From positions 6,142,778 through 6,206,777 of the forward strand of contig JABAKD010000015.1 of NCBI GenBank assembly GCA_012845835.1: a DNA stretch of 64,000 nucleotides, given 5' to 3'. This DNA comes from Undaria pinnatifida. Taxonomy: Eukaryota > Sar > Phaeophyceae > Laminariales > Alariaceae. The translations under genes were made by a program, and so were the position numbers. Shown in pieces: positions 1 through 11,900 of the stretch. Position 1 is the first letter of the stretch; each line of letters opens with the position of its first letter. The notes beneath the pieces are model-generated. The model searched no databases. It had not been told where the DNA came from and worked only from the letters and a program-made list of their open reading frames with translations.

Positions 1-1529
1 GTGCACCACCGCTTGAAGGTCGTAAATAATCGATTCTGTGGTGAACGTGCAGTAGAGACGGGAGGGTTGCAGCGGCAGTCGTTGGGTTCAGATCATAAGA
101 GAAAACAAGCACGTGCATGCAGCGTCAGGACAAAAAACATTGTTTAATGCCGCAGCAGAGAGTCCTCATTGATCCCAAAATATATACCAAGTGCAAACTG
201 AAGCGAGGATGGAATGTTACAACCGTAGTTCTACCGTTGCGTGAAGTCTACGGCTGCTCATCACTGCTTTTACCCAAGCATGTGAATATTCTGCATCGAT
301 GAAAAGCAACCTTCTTCCTGACGGACTGCAGCAATCGAGACCCTCCGCATCCACGTCGGTGATTGTTGAAGTATTTACACTAGAAACGCGTCAATCCAAC
401 CATGAGACCAACAGAGCCTCGTATGGTCCAACGTACGACTACGTCGACTCGGAAATGGACACTTTCCCAGCAGCCCACGCTTCGTCGTCACTGATGCATC
501 ATGCGGGGCAGGTTATGCTCACCACGCACACGGCAAGGCTCTAAAGAATCTCTCTAGGAGCCCAGTGATTGTACTATGGACAGAACTTCTTACCCCCAAA
601 AAGACGACCAACTTCCGTAAAACGCCCAACATCCAGCACCCGAGGGATCTCCACCAGGTAAGTCAGCTTTTCCCTGCGGGCACTGCATGGTAACCGACAA
701 CGACGACGGATGGTGCGCGTCACTCGGGTCACACAGCGAATGTGAAAGAGCGAGTGTGAACGAACTGGCGGAAGATTCCAAACAGGCGTACCGACCGGAA
801 GGAGCCGAGCACCGTCGCAGTTGGCTTACAAACCGGAAGACATCGAAAAATCATTGCAAAACTTGACGCTGTGCACTTGGCGTGATCTGAAAATTGGCGA
901 TGGGCTATTGGATTCAATAGACCAACTCCGAGTGGCCGACAAACTGGTGAAATTCACCCGGACAACCATGGAAATTCAGTGCGGGAATCCCGGGACATAC
1001 GAGGCAAGATCACTGCATAGACTGTGTATGTAGGTGTCATGTTATCGACATTTTAAAAGTACCAAATTCCAGCAGGCGGCTTCTCGCTCGTTTTTGAAGT
1101 GTGCGAGCACCAGCAGCGCCTATTGAAGGTCAACCCGTAATTTCGGTACGACATTGCTGACCCCAAACGGCGCTTCAAGTGGTCAGTCCGCGCCCTTACA
1201 GCTGTGGATCGGTAGCGGAATCATTTGCATAAAAATAGAAGGCACACGCGACCCGGACAATACATCACAGGGTCCAGTCATGTCCATGCTGTCTCATCGC
1301 GAAAAATACCGAAAGGCTCCTAAAGAAGCTTACGGCACTGCCATGCGATACGTCCATAGTATCAATCCGGTGGCAGCTTCGCGTGCCTAGCACTATAGCG
1401 TATCAATCTTGGCACAGTAGTTGAAGCTTTCTCGATTCCAGCTTATCACAAATGCCGAAAACGAAAAAATCGTCACACATGGTTCCGACATGGCCCTGTA
1501 ATATGTTTTTCTATCCGCACAGAACTCAC
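1..1529. other. No supported gene; presumed USP intron or 3' region
   Basis: Both strands contain only short open frames here. A plus-strand block ending at a CCACCAG|GTAAGT donor (about 600-660) and the open frame at 821-1033 look protein-like, but no family motif or linked exon was found. The USP His box was searched for on the minus strand by eye and not seen. Confidence 0.4.
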
Positions 1530-1615
1530 CGATTGTCGCCCGAGAAGCGGTTGAGCTGCAGCATCAACTGGTCGGGACAGTTGCTCAGCGTTGTTGACTT
1601 TATCCTCTCTTTCGC
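1530..1615 (-). CDS. USP exon with P-x-x-L-x-L-Q-L-x-R-F strand
   Basis: Acceptor TTTTCCTGTCGCTCCGCAG and donor GACAATCG|GTGAGTTC enclose 28 codons plus two bases. The peptide AKERIKSTTLSN is followed by CPDQLMLQLNRFSGDN, matching the conserved USP strand PxxLxLxLxRF that lies between the zinc ribbon and the His box. The next exon should begin in phase 2 and carry the His box. Confidence 0.88.
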
Positions 1616-4600
1616 CTGCGGAGCGACAGGAAAAAGTCGAGTACAGTGGCGTATCCGATTTAATAACGTCCACATGAAGAGAAAACCCACTTGAGAGCGG
1701 CCACCTCGGCTTGTCACGTCTTGTGATGCCCATGATATTACCTGTATGACACCCAGTCTTAGATAAGAGCAGCACGGAGATAAGAGCGGTAACACTAGCC
1801 TATTCTGAGGGGATCTAAAAATCGGCACATCACTGTAGCCGAATCGTGCTTGCATGAGGGAGTCGTCTTTATCGCGTTTTGTGCGGAACCCTACCCCGGT
1901 AGTGGCTTAACGACTCGCATCAAACGAATGCATTGCTGACGAAACTAAACCACGATGCTACTGGACGATAGGTGAAACGCTTACTGCTGCTTCTCATCTG
2001 TACTACACCTGACTATAACCGTAGCGATTTGGTTGGGGGGAAATGGGGTGCATTTCGAGAGACGGGATAAGCGGTACGACCTGTAAGAAAGGGGGGAAAA
2101 CGCAGCCTAGCACGCACAAATACTGCCATACAGGGGGGGGGCATCGAACCGACGGCAGCTCACATCTCCGGCGCAGTCCCCGCATGTTTCGATCTTCTCC
2201 GGGCCGAAACACTGCACTCGCGTATGTGTATATCGGCGAAACGAAAGGGAGCAAGTGGGGATGCGGGATGTCGTCGTAGGAGACACGCGTCATTGATCGT
2301 GCAGCCTACCGTATAACACGCAAGATACCACAACCCCCTCGGACGAATTTCAAAGCTGATTATATCGACAACGGGAGAGTGTAAACGCCGAGCAAAATGT
2401 CCATGAAAAGACGTCGACGAGATGTTTCCGACGTTATAGTTTTCGTTGTGCATTCCCCCCCTTTTCCCTTTTTGGATAAACCCGGGGCGGAAAATTATCC
2501 CGGGCGGTGTTTTATCATGCGTGTTATGCGGTACATCAATTCGACTGTGCTCGTCCCGGCGGTCGCTTGCAACCTCTGATTCAGCGAGCGGCGGCACCGA
2601 GGACACACCGAGTGAAACAGTCAACCCAGGATCGATGGGTGTTCATAACGACTTTCTGCATATCCCGTGCGGCGACGTGCACCGGCAGACGAAGGCGCTA
2701 TGCGCACGCTGTTTTTCACAATATCCTGAACAGCCCCACGTCCTAGCAATATCAAGCCTAACCTCCTCGAGCAAGTCCGTAAGCTTCACTGAACGCGTTC
2801 GGCCTCCTCTTCCTCTGCGGTCGGCTGGTAACGGCTTCATAGGCACGGTAAGAATCACGAACGTGTCTGAAGGGTTCGAGTGCTGATGGCGAAACGAAGA
2901 CGCAGAGGTAGCAACCATCGAACAGAACAGTTAGTCTTATTCATGAAGATATGTCGACGGATGAAGAAATCAGCTGGCGCATATCGTGTTCAACACCAAT
3001 AGATGCTGGGAGTAAAAGGTCTGCCCTCCGGGTATAAAGATAAGGCAGTGGATGGAAAAATACAACTGGAGCTCATCTATAAGCGAGGTTTGACGCAGGA
3101 GTGGTATTTCCAGGTACACACGCGGTAAAGGGTTTCAATGCACGCCAGTGCCTAGCCGAAGTATCGTCCCCTTCTACGTCTCGGGGTCCCCTAGGTTGAA
3201 CCGGGAACCCGTTCACATATCGATCCGCATCATGCCCGCGACCAAAACGCGCAGCTTCGTCTCCCATGAACCAACTGACAACGTAAACATGTCTTAAGCG
3301 TTGGGGGAAAAATCCAGTCATCTCGGAGACTCAGAGAGACAAAACGTAGGTGACTAAATCCCCCGCTCTACGATATATAGCTATCTAAGTAACTCACCCC
3401 GCCGCACGAACAGATGCACTCCATTTCTTCCCCCCCCTGCATCCCTGCGATCGCTCGTTGGCCAGCTTGGTCCTGCGAGAATATCATCATGAGTACAGCG
3501 AGCGCGTTCAAAAAACAAGGAAGCATTAATAGTGACATCCATTAGAGCGTGTGTGTACCCCGTCCCCACCAGTGTAGCGAGCGCGTTCAAAAACAAGGAA
3601 GCATTAATAGTCATATTCATTCGAGCGTGTGTGTACCCCGTCCCTACCAGCGTAGTACAGGCTAAGCAAGTGCCGGTTCGGTCAGCACGATTTGTCCAGA
3701 GGTGCACATTAAGGAGTACGTCGACCAACCCAAGGACGACGACGACACTGCGATCCGCTGGTCTTGCGGTCACAAAATGTCTGACCGTCCACGGCTACTT
3801 TTCTCCATACACGTAGCTAACGCGTCGCTCAATTTCATTCTTACCCCGTCCGTCCAGACCTCGGCGCGCAGCATGGTGAGTAACTGAAGTAGAACCTCAC
3901 TTGCGTCCGCTTGCACGTTTAGGGGGAGCTGTTTCGAAAGGGTCCGGAAACCACACAAACGAGTTGCGGGCATGGTGTGAGAGGATCGCTAGGCAAGAAG
4001 GTACGAAACACCTTCGTCGCGGCTTAAAATTTGTAGTTTCGTGGTTCGCCGCGCCACCCATGTTAGTTGCGGAATTCACATGCGGATAAATTCAGGGGTG
4101 AAGAACTTATGCTTCACCTCCCTATGTCCATGCTACACAATGGGTCGCATAGTTGTTGCCATCCAGACCTCGGGGGCGAATATTAGGCTATTGAAGATGC
4201 ACAAGGCGAGCGTTTCCAAATCACAAGGCTGAGCGCTCGAACGCCTTGTGGCGCAACGACGGCTCGTCCGGGGTCTTGTCCACTGGTATGTATAAGTAAC
4301 CATTCGGTTTTCGCTCGACCGTTGCCCATCTGTCCCTGTCGATGAAACCAAAAACAACACATGGGTATATATATCATCACATCCGGTTTCTCACGTTGCT
4401 TGAGCTGCTTATCGCGCCGAGAATGGTCGTATCGACCTTGCAGGGTCCATTGTCCGGGTTCTCCATGGCCTGATAAAAAAAACACGATGGTGCCGGAAGA
4501 CGAAAACAAAGCTTGGCCAATAGAAAGGGCCAGAAAAGACATCGCTGACGAATTAGGTGTCCGCGCGGGCCCCAAAAAGCTGATGATCGATAGCGCTGCC

Positions 4601-5440
4601 TGAACCAACATTGGCTTGCCCCGCGCTTGCAACATTCGATCGGGATTACCTCGCTATAGATGTTGTAACAGCCATTCCATATCGAGGCAAAAGGACTAGG
4701 TTGTATATCGCTATTTACGCGTGCAGAGCGCCTAGCGATAAAGCACTATGCTCTTGCAAGGTACAATACCGCCGTTGCCATCGAAAATCCGATGACGTGA
4801 CGGGCATGCAACTGTATTCTGACCTTGAAGAGAGTCCCCAGTGAATGAGCCAGGCGGCCCTCGCGCAGCGGATTTTCTGATAAACCCGGGAGAAACAAGA
4901 ACGTAAGGGAACGTTCGGATTATTCAACGAATGGAGCGCGAGAACGATAATGTAGAAAGAAAAGACTGCGAAACAACTATCCGACGGTACAGCAACGAAC
5001 CAAGCTGCCCATGCTCGACGTCAAGAAGAAACGAAACATTTCTATGGCCACGGCTTGGACGTATGATGCCCCATATAAATGATGCGTGACTCCTGCTATC
5101 GCAGCAGGATCGTTCGGTGCAGCGATGGCTAAGAAAACGACTGCGATTATTCGCGGAACGTGCTCGCGTATCAATCCCGGCATTGTTTATGGGTGTACGA
5201 GCATGACCGACACCCTTGGGGGTCGCGCGTTTCGAATACACCAGTGTTCCGTTCAAAATTTCATGGAGTGGACAAAGAACGGCGATGAACATCATTTTCT
5301 TAGGGAGAAATGGCTCTTACTCTAGGCTTACCTCCGGCTTCCTTCATCACGTTCCTTAGGACACGGTTGCTCCACAGCAGCTGGATAATGGCATTAGTCG
5401 CGCACTGGTTTCCCGGGTTAACTAGCCCACTACTCCACAT
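1530..5440 (-). CDS. Ubiquitin-specific protease (USP, peptidase family C19), gene model, 3' incomplete
   Basis: Gene-level entry for a spliced minus-strand gene. Deubiquitinating enzymes of this family cleave ubiquitin from proteins with a Cys-His-Asp/Asn papain-like centre. Four exons, in the right order, carry family landmarks: the Cys box GLVNPGNQCATN (5332-5440), the QADASEVLLQLL helix (3845-3988), a segment with a short Cys pair before RAHSA (2691-2882), and CPDQLMLQLNRF (1530-1615). Exons 2 to 3 join in phase 0; exon 1 ends in phase 1 while exon 2 starts in phase 0, so an exon between them is missing from this model. The last exon ends in phase 2 and the His box (GHY) was not found in 1-1529, so the gene probably runs out of the window. 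It starts about 435 bp downstream of the end of the PA14 gene on the same strand. Family assignment is firm; substrate and partners are unknown. Confidence 0.85.
2691..2882 (-). CDS. USP exon with zinc-ribbon-like segment
   Basis: A very good acceptor (pyrimidine-rich, ...CGCCATCAG) opens the frame HSNPSDTFVILTVPMK, continuing through SVKLTDLLEEVRLDIA to GCSGYCEKQRAHS. In USPs this part of the fold is a beta strand, then an L-x-D/E-x-L helix, then Cys residues of a zinc ribbon before a basic stretch, which is what is seen. The acceptor phase (0) fits the upstream exon. The 3' boundary is uncertain; 2691 uses a weak GTCTGC donor, the only one found that keeps phase 0 for the next exon. Confidence 0.65.
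3497..3653. repeat. Tandem duplication, about 79 bp x 2
   Basis: Two adjacent copies of a unit starting AGCGAGCGCGTTCAAAAA and ending TACCCCGTCCC(C/T)ACCAG(T/C)GTAG, differing at a few bases. It lies in an inferred intron of the USP gene. Confidence 0.9.
3845..3988 (-). CDS. USP exon with QxDAxE-type helix
   Basis: Acceptor TTCTTGCCTAG at the high-coordinate end and donor GGACGGG|GTAAGA at the low end enclose exactly 48 codons (phase 0 to 0). The peptide runs RSSHTMPATRLCGF, then LPLNVQADASEVLLQLLTML. VQADASEVLLQLL fits the USP consensus QxDAxEFLxxLL, with Val for the usual Phe. Confidence 0.85.
5332..5440 (-). CDS. USP exon with catalytic Cys box
   Basis: Read on the minus strand this gives MWSSGLVNPGNQCATN followed by AIIQLLWSNRVLRNVM and KEAG. 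It matches the USP Cys-box pattern GLxNxGNxCxxN...LQxL..LR, with the nucleophile Cys and the oxyanion-hole Asn both present. The exon ends at GGAG|GTAAGCC, a strong donor, in phase 1. The Met at 5440 is the nearest start, but the frame stays open upstream to about 5520 (proline-rich), so an upstream start or acceptor is possible. Confidence 0.88.
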
Positions 5441-5874
5441 AGTACCAAGGACGTATAGTTGGATTGGAGGGGGGCAAGCAGGCGAGAAGGGAGGAGCATA
5501 GCCGATGAGTTGTGCCCTACGTGGAAAGCATGATTACACTTGTCTACGTTACGAGAGAAAACGTTGCTGAAGACCACATAAATCCACGCCTCGAAATATC
5601 TTCCACTGTTGACGCAGGACGACGATGCCTTTTTGGATGAAACACCATTCGCGAGACACGCACCGGCTCTCAGGTCTTTTCGCGAGAGAGCGCAGGAACA
5701 CTACAGCCCAACGCAAGAACAAACACGCTAACTCAACAGTAGTACGGCGTTCTCCCACGACTTGTAAATGGCATCAACCAGCTGACACGTGTATGGTATA
5801 TTTCCAAGGTCGTGTAGGCTCTCCAAAAAAACCCAAGAGAGAGGTCACGCATAAATCCCTGTGATTGCTTCCTC

Positions 5875-5940
5875 TCACTTGTGAAAACGAAGCATCTCCG
5901 GAGGGGGTGCGCATGGAAGAAGCGTTCCGCCTGATTCACC
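5875..5940 (-). CDS. PA14-gene last exon: short cytoplasmic tail
   Basis: A strong acceptor (TCTGTCTTTGCTTCAACTCCAG) in phase 0 opens 21 codons, GESGGTLLPCAPPPEMLRF then HK, and a TGA at 5877-5875. A short tail after a membrane helix is the expected end of a type I surface protein. The overlapping plus-strand frame 5865-6047 is taken as a shadow. Confidence 0.6.
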   Translation of the reverse strand, partial: GESGGTLLPCAPPPEMLRFHK

Positions 5941-8900
5941 CTGGAGTTGAAGCAAAGACAGAGTACTTCATTGCAGCCGTTGCCAACTTATCATCGATCT
6001 CGAATCTCAACCCTATACGCCGAAAGCATATGTCGCGATTATTTTAGATCAACACAGGGGTCCAGCTGTACCCTGTCAAGTGCCACGAATCGAACACATG
6101 GGGGTGGGTACAAAAGGTTTCCGAACGTGCCTCGTTCATGCTATCTAATCACCAATGAATATTATACTCGAAACCACGCATCCACGAGACCCTCCCTAAG
6201 CATTAAAATATGCCGGTGCCGGCTCACGACATGCCTCACCTGTTCCAGAAAACAACCAATCAACCCAAAAATCACGGCCAGTGCCCCGGCGATACGCACA
6301 ACAGGCGAAGCACTGGGCGCCAGAAACCCCAAGGCCCTCCCCGGCAGCGCTACCAGAATATGCACGGTCGACCGAACGTTCGCCGCCAAAGAAGTAATTC
6401 TCTTCCACCCTGACGAAATCTGATTTGCATCGAATATTCAAGCGTAAATTGTCACGGCGGTCCCAACGTTTCATGTTTTTAGTCCCGGCCGCACAGACAG
6501 GAAAAATGTGTGCGAATAATAGCAGGGCCGTTGAGGCTAACAGGAGGTGCAGCACCAGCACAAACATCGCAGAACCTTCGAGACTAGGCGCAGGGATCGT
6601 TTGATAAATAGTGCATGCCCTATCCAACTCTGAGAGAATCTCCACATAAGGCTTACCGTCCATAATTATAGCATTGTATAACCACAAAATCCTCAATCTA
6701 CTTCTTAATTGTAGAAATGTCTAGAAACAAAACAAATTATCCAATAGTTTTTGCTTTTAACGACTTTTTTATTGTGGTAACACATATCTGGTACCGACAA
6801 AGAATGTTGCAAAACCGATAGGTGGGGAGCTAGACGCTTCTCGGTCCCGTCCAACTCCACGGATGGGTTGCGACTCCCGAGAGATTTTCAGTGAGTAGAC
6901 GATGCAAACACCGATATGTTTGGCGACGTTACTAGCTCAATCGAGTGATTGTCTAGGTTTGGTGTACTGTAGCATTGCTGTAACGCCATGTGGGGTACAC
7001 GTTCAGCGCAGATAACTGGAACATATTCGTGGCAGGCCCGGGGGCGATCGGCAAGAAAAGGAGAGAGACGTCGAGGTTAGCTGCAATAGAATGATGTTTG
7101 ACCTCCGATAAAAGGCGGCACACTCAACGACGCGCTGGTACAATACGTAATCGGCAGCGTTTTATGGATTAAGCTGCTGAGAAGTCCAATCGACTTAAGT
7201 GCGTTCTGCCGACAGGGCGTGCACTGTTGAAACTCCGCTAGGGCGGAACACTCATCACAGCCCTCAACCTCTACCAGGATTCCGTGACCGTTTGAACGTT
7301 ATCGAACGCAGGATGGGCAGACAGTCGGCCTCGAAGGACGATTGTCTTGACGACGGACTGATTATGCTGGCAGTCTTCGGTGACGAACGAAGATGGCTTT
7401 TCGAAGACAAGATCGAAACAACAACAAGCTTCCGTAATCACCTTGACGTCTACGCGCGGAAAATTGCCAAATCCCGTTCATTGCGGCAATGGAGCGGTTC
7501 GAAGCGAGCGGGTGCTTGCTACAATGGGGGGGATGGCAATTTCTTGGCCGAAACATTTCGGATGGATCAGGGTCCTCAACTGAGGACCTGCCCAATCTCG
7601 TTGGAATAATGTCATCCGTGATGTAAGATATTACTGGGTATTTGTCATACACCTACGCCATGGGGTTGCCCATTGGGTTGCAAACCCATTCATCGTCAAG
7701 CTCATTTTTGAGCAGGGGTAGAGAGTTCCTGGAGTGAGGTGCTGAGGCGCCTCAGAAAGGTTAGGTGGCACCTCTACCGAAGCATTCGTTAGCCTGATGT
7801 TCACACCAACCCCGAGCTAGAATATACTCGTCACGGTTTCCGCAATTTGATGCATTATGTTTGTGAATACAAGATGATATATGTGCCGCATCCCATTTTC
7901 TACCGACAACCCTCACCCCAACCGCCGTATCGTCATGCCCTACATTCGAACACATCCAGTGCATTGAAGATACATCCCAGCAATGATAAAATCCGCAGGG
8001 GCGTCATATATTTCCACCGTGGCCGTGGCCCTACGTAGCCTACAGCGGAATCACTCACAATCCCGTGGAGACCGTATGGAGGCTTTTCCTCCGGTCTCGT
8101 GTGTCCAGATTCGTCGCCGATGGCGTCAGATGCTGACGGCCTAGCAAGTGCAGCGAGGGGCCTACGAAATGCGTTTCATTGGCAAGGCAGAAGCACAGGG
8201 AACAGCTTGCGTGTCAGACGTGTTCCCACACAGAAAGCCTATTTCTGTCGGCAGGCGATATTGAGGTGTGGAACAGCAAGGGGACGCAGTTGAATTAGTA
8301 CCCAGCACGGTGTAGGGGGGACTCGCATACTTTAACGTGTGGGTTGCAGTGCCCGAGGTTGATGACGACGCATCATGGCAGCCACAATAGTCATCGACAG
8401 TCGTCAACCGCTTGCGGGGGATGTTCTTTCTCCGATTCCAACAACTCTCGCAGGGGAGTGCTCTCCAAGTACACGCAGGTAACGATAAATACTCTGATGC
8501 GCAAACTTCGGCGGTTTAAGGGCGTGGTAGCATGTCCAAGGGGACGATGTGGTATACCGTAAATTACGGCTACCGTCGGCTTCAAATGTCGTGCAGTCGG
8601 CAAGGCTATTGCCAAGAAGATGTGCAGTCAATTTGCTTTTCATCATAGAGCAACATAAAACGTCTGAACGACTTGGTTGCCTCCAAGACTAGGGCTTTTT
8701 CAGTAACTAAAAGAAGTTGGGCATAGCCTTGACACGACACACCCTCGGTCCGAAGGTGAAATAATGCGAGTACGTTTTGCCACCCAATTGCGTGTCTTAC
8801 GGTGTGGTTCCGCCAGCTTATCGACGCTTTCGTTTATCTCTATTTTTTCCTCTCTCGTTGAGTGGGCGCCCCCTTATACCCTTACGAGTTTCCGCATAGA

Positions 8901-11900
8901 ACGGCCATTCGTCACCATCGTAGCTACGACATAACGGGTGGAGCACACACTAGAGGAGGCAGTTATGCATGTACGTCCTGGCACAGTCAGCTACCATCTA
9001 CGTCGGTAGTACTATGTACCTCCGACGCGTTGCGCAATACATCTTACATTTGAATGATGTGAACAATGTAGGTGTATAATGTATAATGTGCAAGGTTCTC
9101 CTTCGGCGTAGGGTTGACTTGATATCCCGGGGGCGTCGCAAGTGGAAAATGGGGAACATCCGGGTTCCAATTGTATGTATGAGCTGCCGATTTTGCTACT
9201 GCTGTATGCTCCGTAGTTGCCAGCCAACATTACCATAATCGAGAATTTGCTCCAAAATCCACGATTTGATTTTAGTTTGCGGGCATGGTTACAGCACGCA
9301 CGAAGAAACGGCGTTCACCAAACGTTACCTTGGGTTTCGCGGACATTTTGAAACATTAATAATTCGTACCCGAAAAACGTGCGGGCAGAGAAATTACTTT
9401 CCCGGTTGGGGTGGTCGATTATTGGGCTAAACTACAAACGCATAAATTAAATATCTGAATTCTTGTAGATTTGCATCAACGTGTATAGTCTAATCCGAAA
9501 ACGGTGGATCTTGCTCGTAAAGCTCCTAACTTTATTTCCAAGTCGTTCTTTTTTCTGTTTTTTTCACGAAACGCCTACTCGCGCGTACTCAACGAAAATG
9601 TTCCTCACGAGGAATCCCCTGCGTCCTTAAGCGTATAAAGTTCTCGAAAGTCAGGGTTTGCGTGAGGTATAGATCAGCTCAAGCGAGAGGCCTCAGAACC
9701 TTTAGGCGCACCCCCTGCCGTGGGCATGCGTCCAATATAGGCCAATTTGAACTTACATTTCGTCTTTCCTGACGGACGCCTCCATACCAGATGAAGCCGA
9801 AAGCCCCTGCTTGGTAGTCTCCTCAATATTCTCGTTACCCTCGACCGAATACTTACTCGGGTTCACTTGGACCTAGGCACATAACAGGCAGCGCTCTCTT
9901 ATTAGTGCTACCGCATTAGAAAAACAGCCAACAATTAGTCCTCACCTGCACGTATTTCTTTGAGGAAGACACACCAAATTGAAAGCGCGAGCATGCAACG
10001 CCATGCACCTGCATGCCATCAGAGTAGAAATGAGGATAGCATTTTCGAACACGTCACAGCTGGGCTTTTGAATGGGCAGTGACTTACCCTACGGGTACTT
10101 GCGGCGCATGGTAGCAGCACTTGGCCTTGACCCTGCGTGACAACCACGCTATCTTCCAAAGAATTCACGTAGTGGATCCAAAACCTCTCTCTGTACCGGC
10201 CCAAGCATGTTTCACGACTAATTAAAAACACTCGCGGACGAATCCGTGACGTGTAACAATGGCAGTGCTGCACCGTCTGGCTGTGCAGAACGCCAGGTGT
10301 GTGGAGAACAATCCTCGATCTCTTCATGAAGAGCTTAACCGGTTAAGTGGTCACGCCGAACACATTACCCTGGGTTCCGCATTACAAGCGTTCGCGCACA
10401 CCGGCGCACCTGCGGGAGGAACCTACCGACGCGTCGACAAGGGTTTGTCTTGTTGGTAGACCGTTTCGCCGTTCCTACAAGCTATAAAATCAAGGTACAC
10501 ACTTCACCAATCCCCGACGCGCGACCCGTGAATATCATGTGCTACTTTCGCACAGTGTCCTGATAAGCGCGATTCTCATGAGCTCAGGCCCTGCCCTGAT
10601 GTCCGTCATACGTTACCGCTTCAGTTGGAAGAGTGTTAACTTCTAGATCTAAATTGTACTCGTGATGGTCTCCACATTTGGGCTACGTGATTGTGTTTGT
10701 GCCACATCCAATAGTCTGCTAATAACCTCCACCTCCACCGTATTATCATATTTTAGAGTGTTTTAATATGTTCCAAACCCATCCGTTGCGTTGCAGATCG
10801 AGTCCACCTATAACATGTCTTGCCAGCGTGGCGTGTCGCCACCGTCGCTGTGGCTCTACGTAGTCTACATCAGAATTGCTCACATCTGCGTGAAGACCGT
10901 ATGGAGGTTTTTCCTTCGGTCTCATGTTGACAAAAGCAGACGGGACATCAGGCGCAGCGATGAGCCTGTGAAAACCGTTTCGTGGGCAAAGCAACACATG
11001 CAGAGCGGCATGAGTCTCAGATAGTTCCCCTCGTATAACCTCATATAACATAATGTGCTTGTACAAGGCGTCTCTGTCGGCTGGGGGTCTTGAGGTGCCG
11101 CAAAGCAAGGGGATGCAGCTGAAAATGTACCGAGCACGACACACCGGAGACGCGCGAATTTCAAAGTTGGGATTAATGCGAGGGGTTAACAACGATGCAA
11201 CATGGCACCACCCAGATATATATGTATAGATAAGTGTGCCGTCGCTATTTCGTCAGCGGGAAGCATTTGTTTATATGATGTTAACACCTCTCGCAGGGGG
11301 GTGCTCTCTAAAGAAATAATGGTATACTGCAGTGCGCAAACTCCGACGGTTTAAGTGCGTGGCAGCGTGTTCACGGGCGTGATGTGTTGCACGTTTAACA
11401 CTTGTGATTAGCGTTGACTTCGCATGTCGTGCAGCAGGCAAGGGCACTGTGTGTAGTCTAATCATGTACCTTTGCATCAGAGGGCAACATGAAATGTCTG
11501 AACGACGTGGTTGCCTTCCAAAACTTGAGATTCCACGCACAAGCAAAACACATCGGGCATTACCTTGGCACGGCACACGTTCCATGCGAAGGTAAAACAA
11601 CGGGAGTGTACTTCCTACGCAGTTACGAGGCCTGCTGTGTCGTTCCGCCAGCTTCGTACGCTGTAGATTGTCTCAAAGTTCTCCTTTCCCGTTGGGTGAG
11701 CACTCTCCTATAGCCTCGTCACGAGTTTTCGCGTATAGCTGCCATTCTTCACCACCGCACATACCAGGTAGCCACTAACGCACGTAGAATAAGCTAGGGA
11801 AGGGAATATGTGCAGCTCCTGAAACGTCCGCTACCACCCCCATCGGTTTTGCTATAGACCTCCCACGCTTAGCGCAACATCTCTTATATTTGACCGACAT

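Larger units (their letters stand above)
7800..10640. repeat. Tandem unit A of the PA14-gene array (intact exons)
   Basis: Contains the three exons 10474-10410, 10217-10088 and 9872-9757 in consistent phase, followed on the minus strand by an intron whose sequence recurs in units B and C. Divergence between units is clearly visible by eye, with many substitutions and small indels, so the duplications are not recent. Confidence 0.8.
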
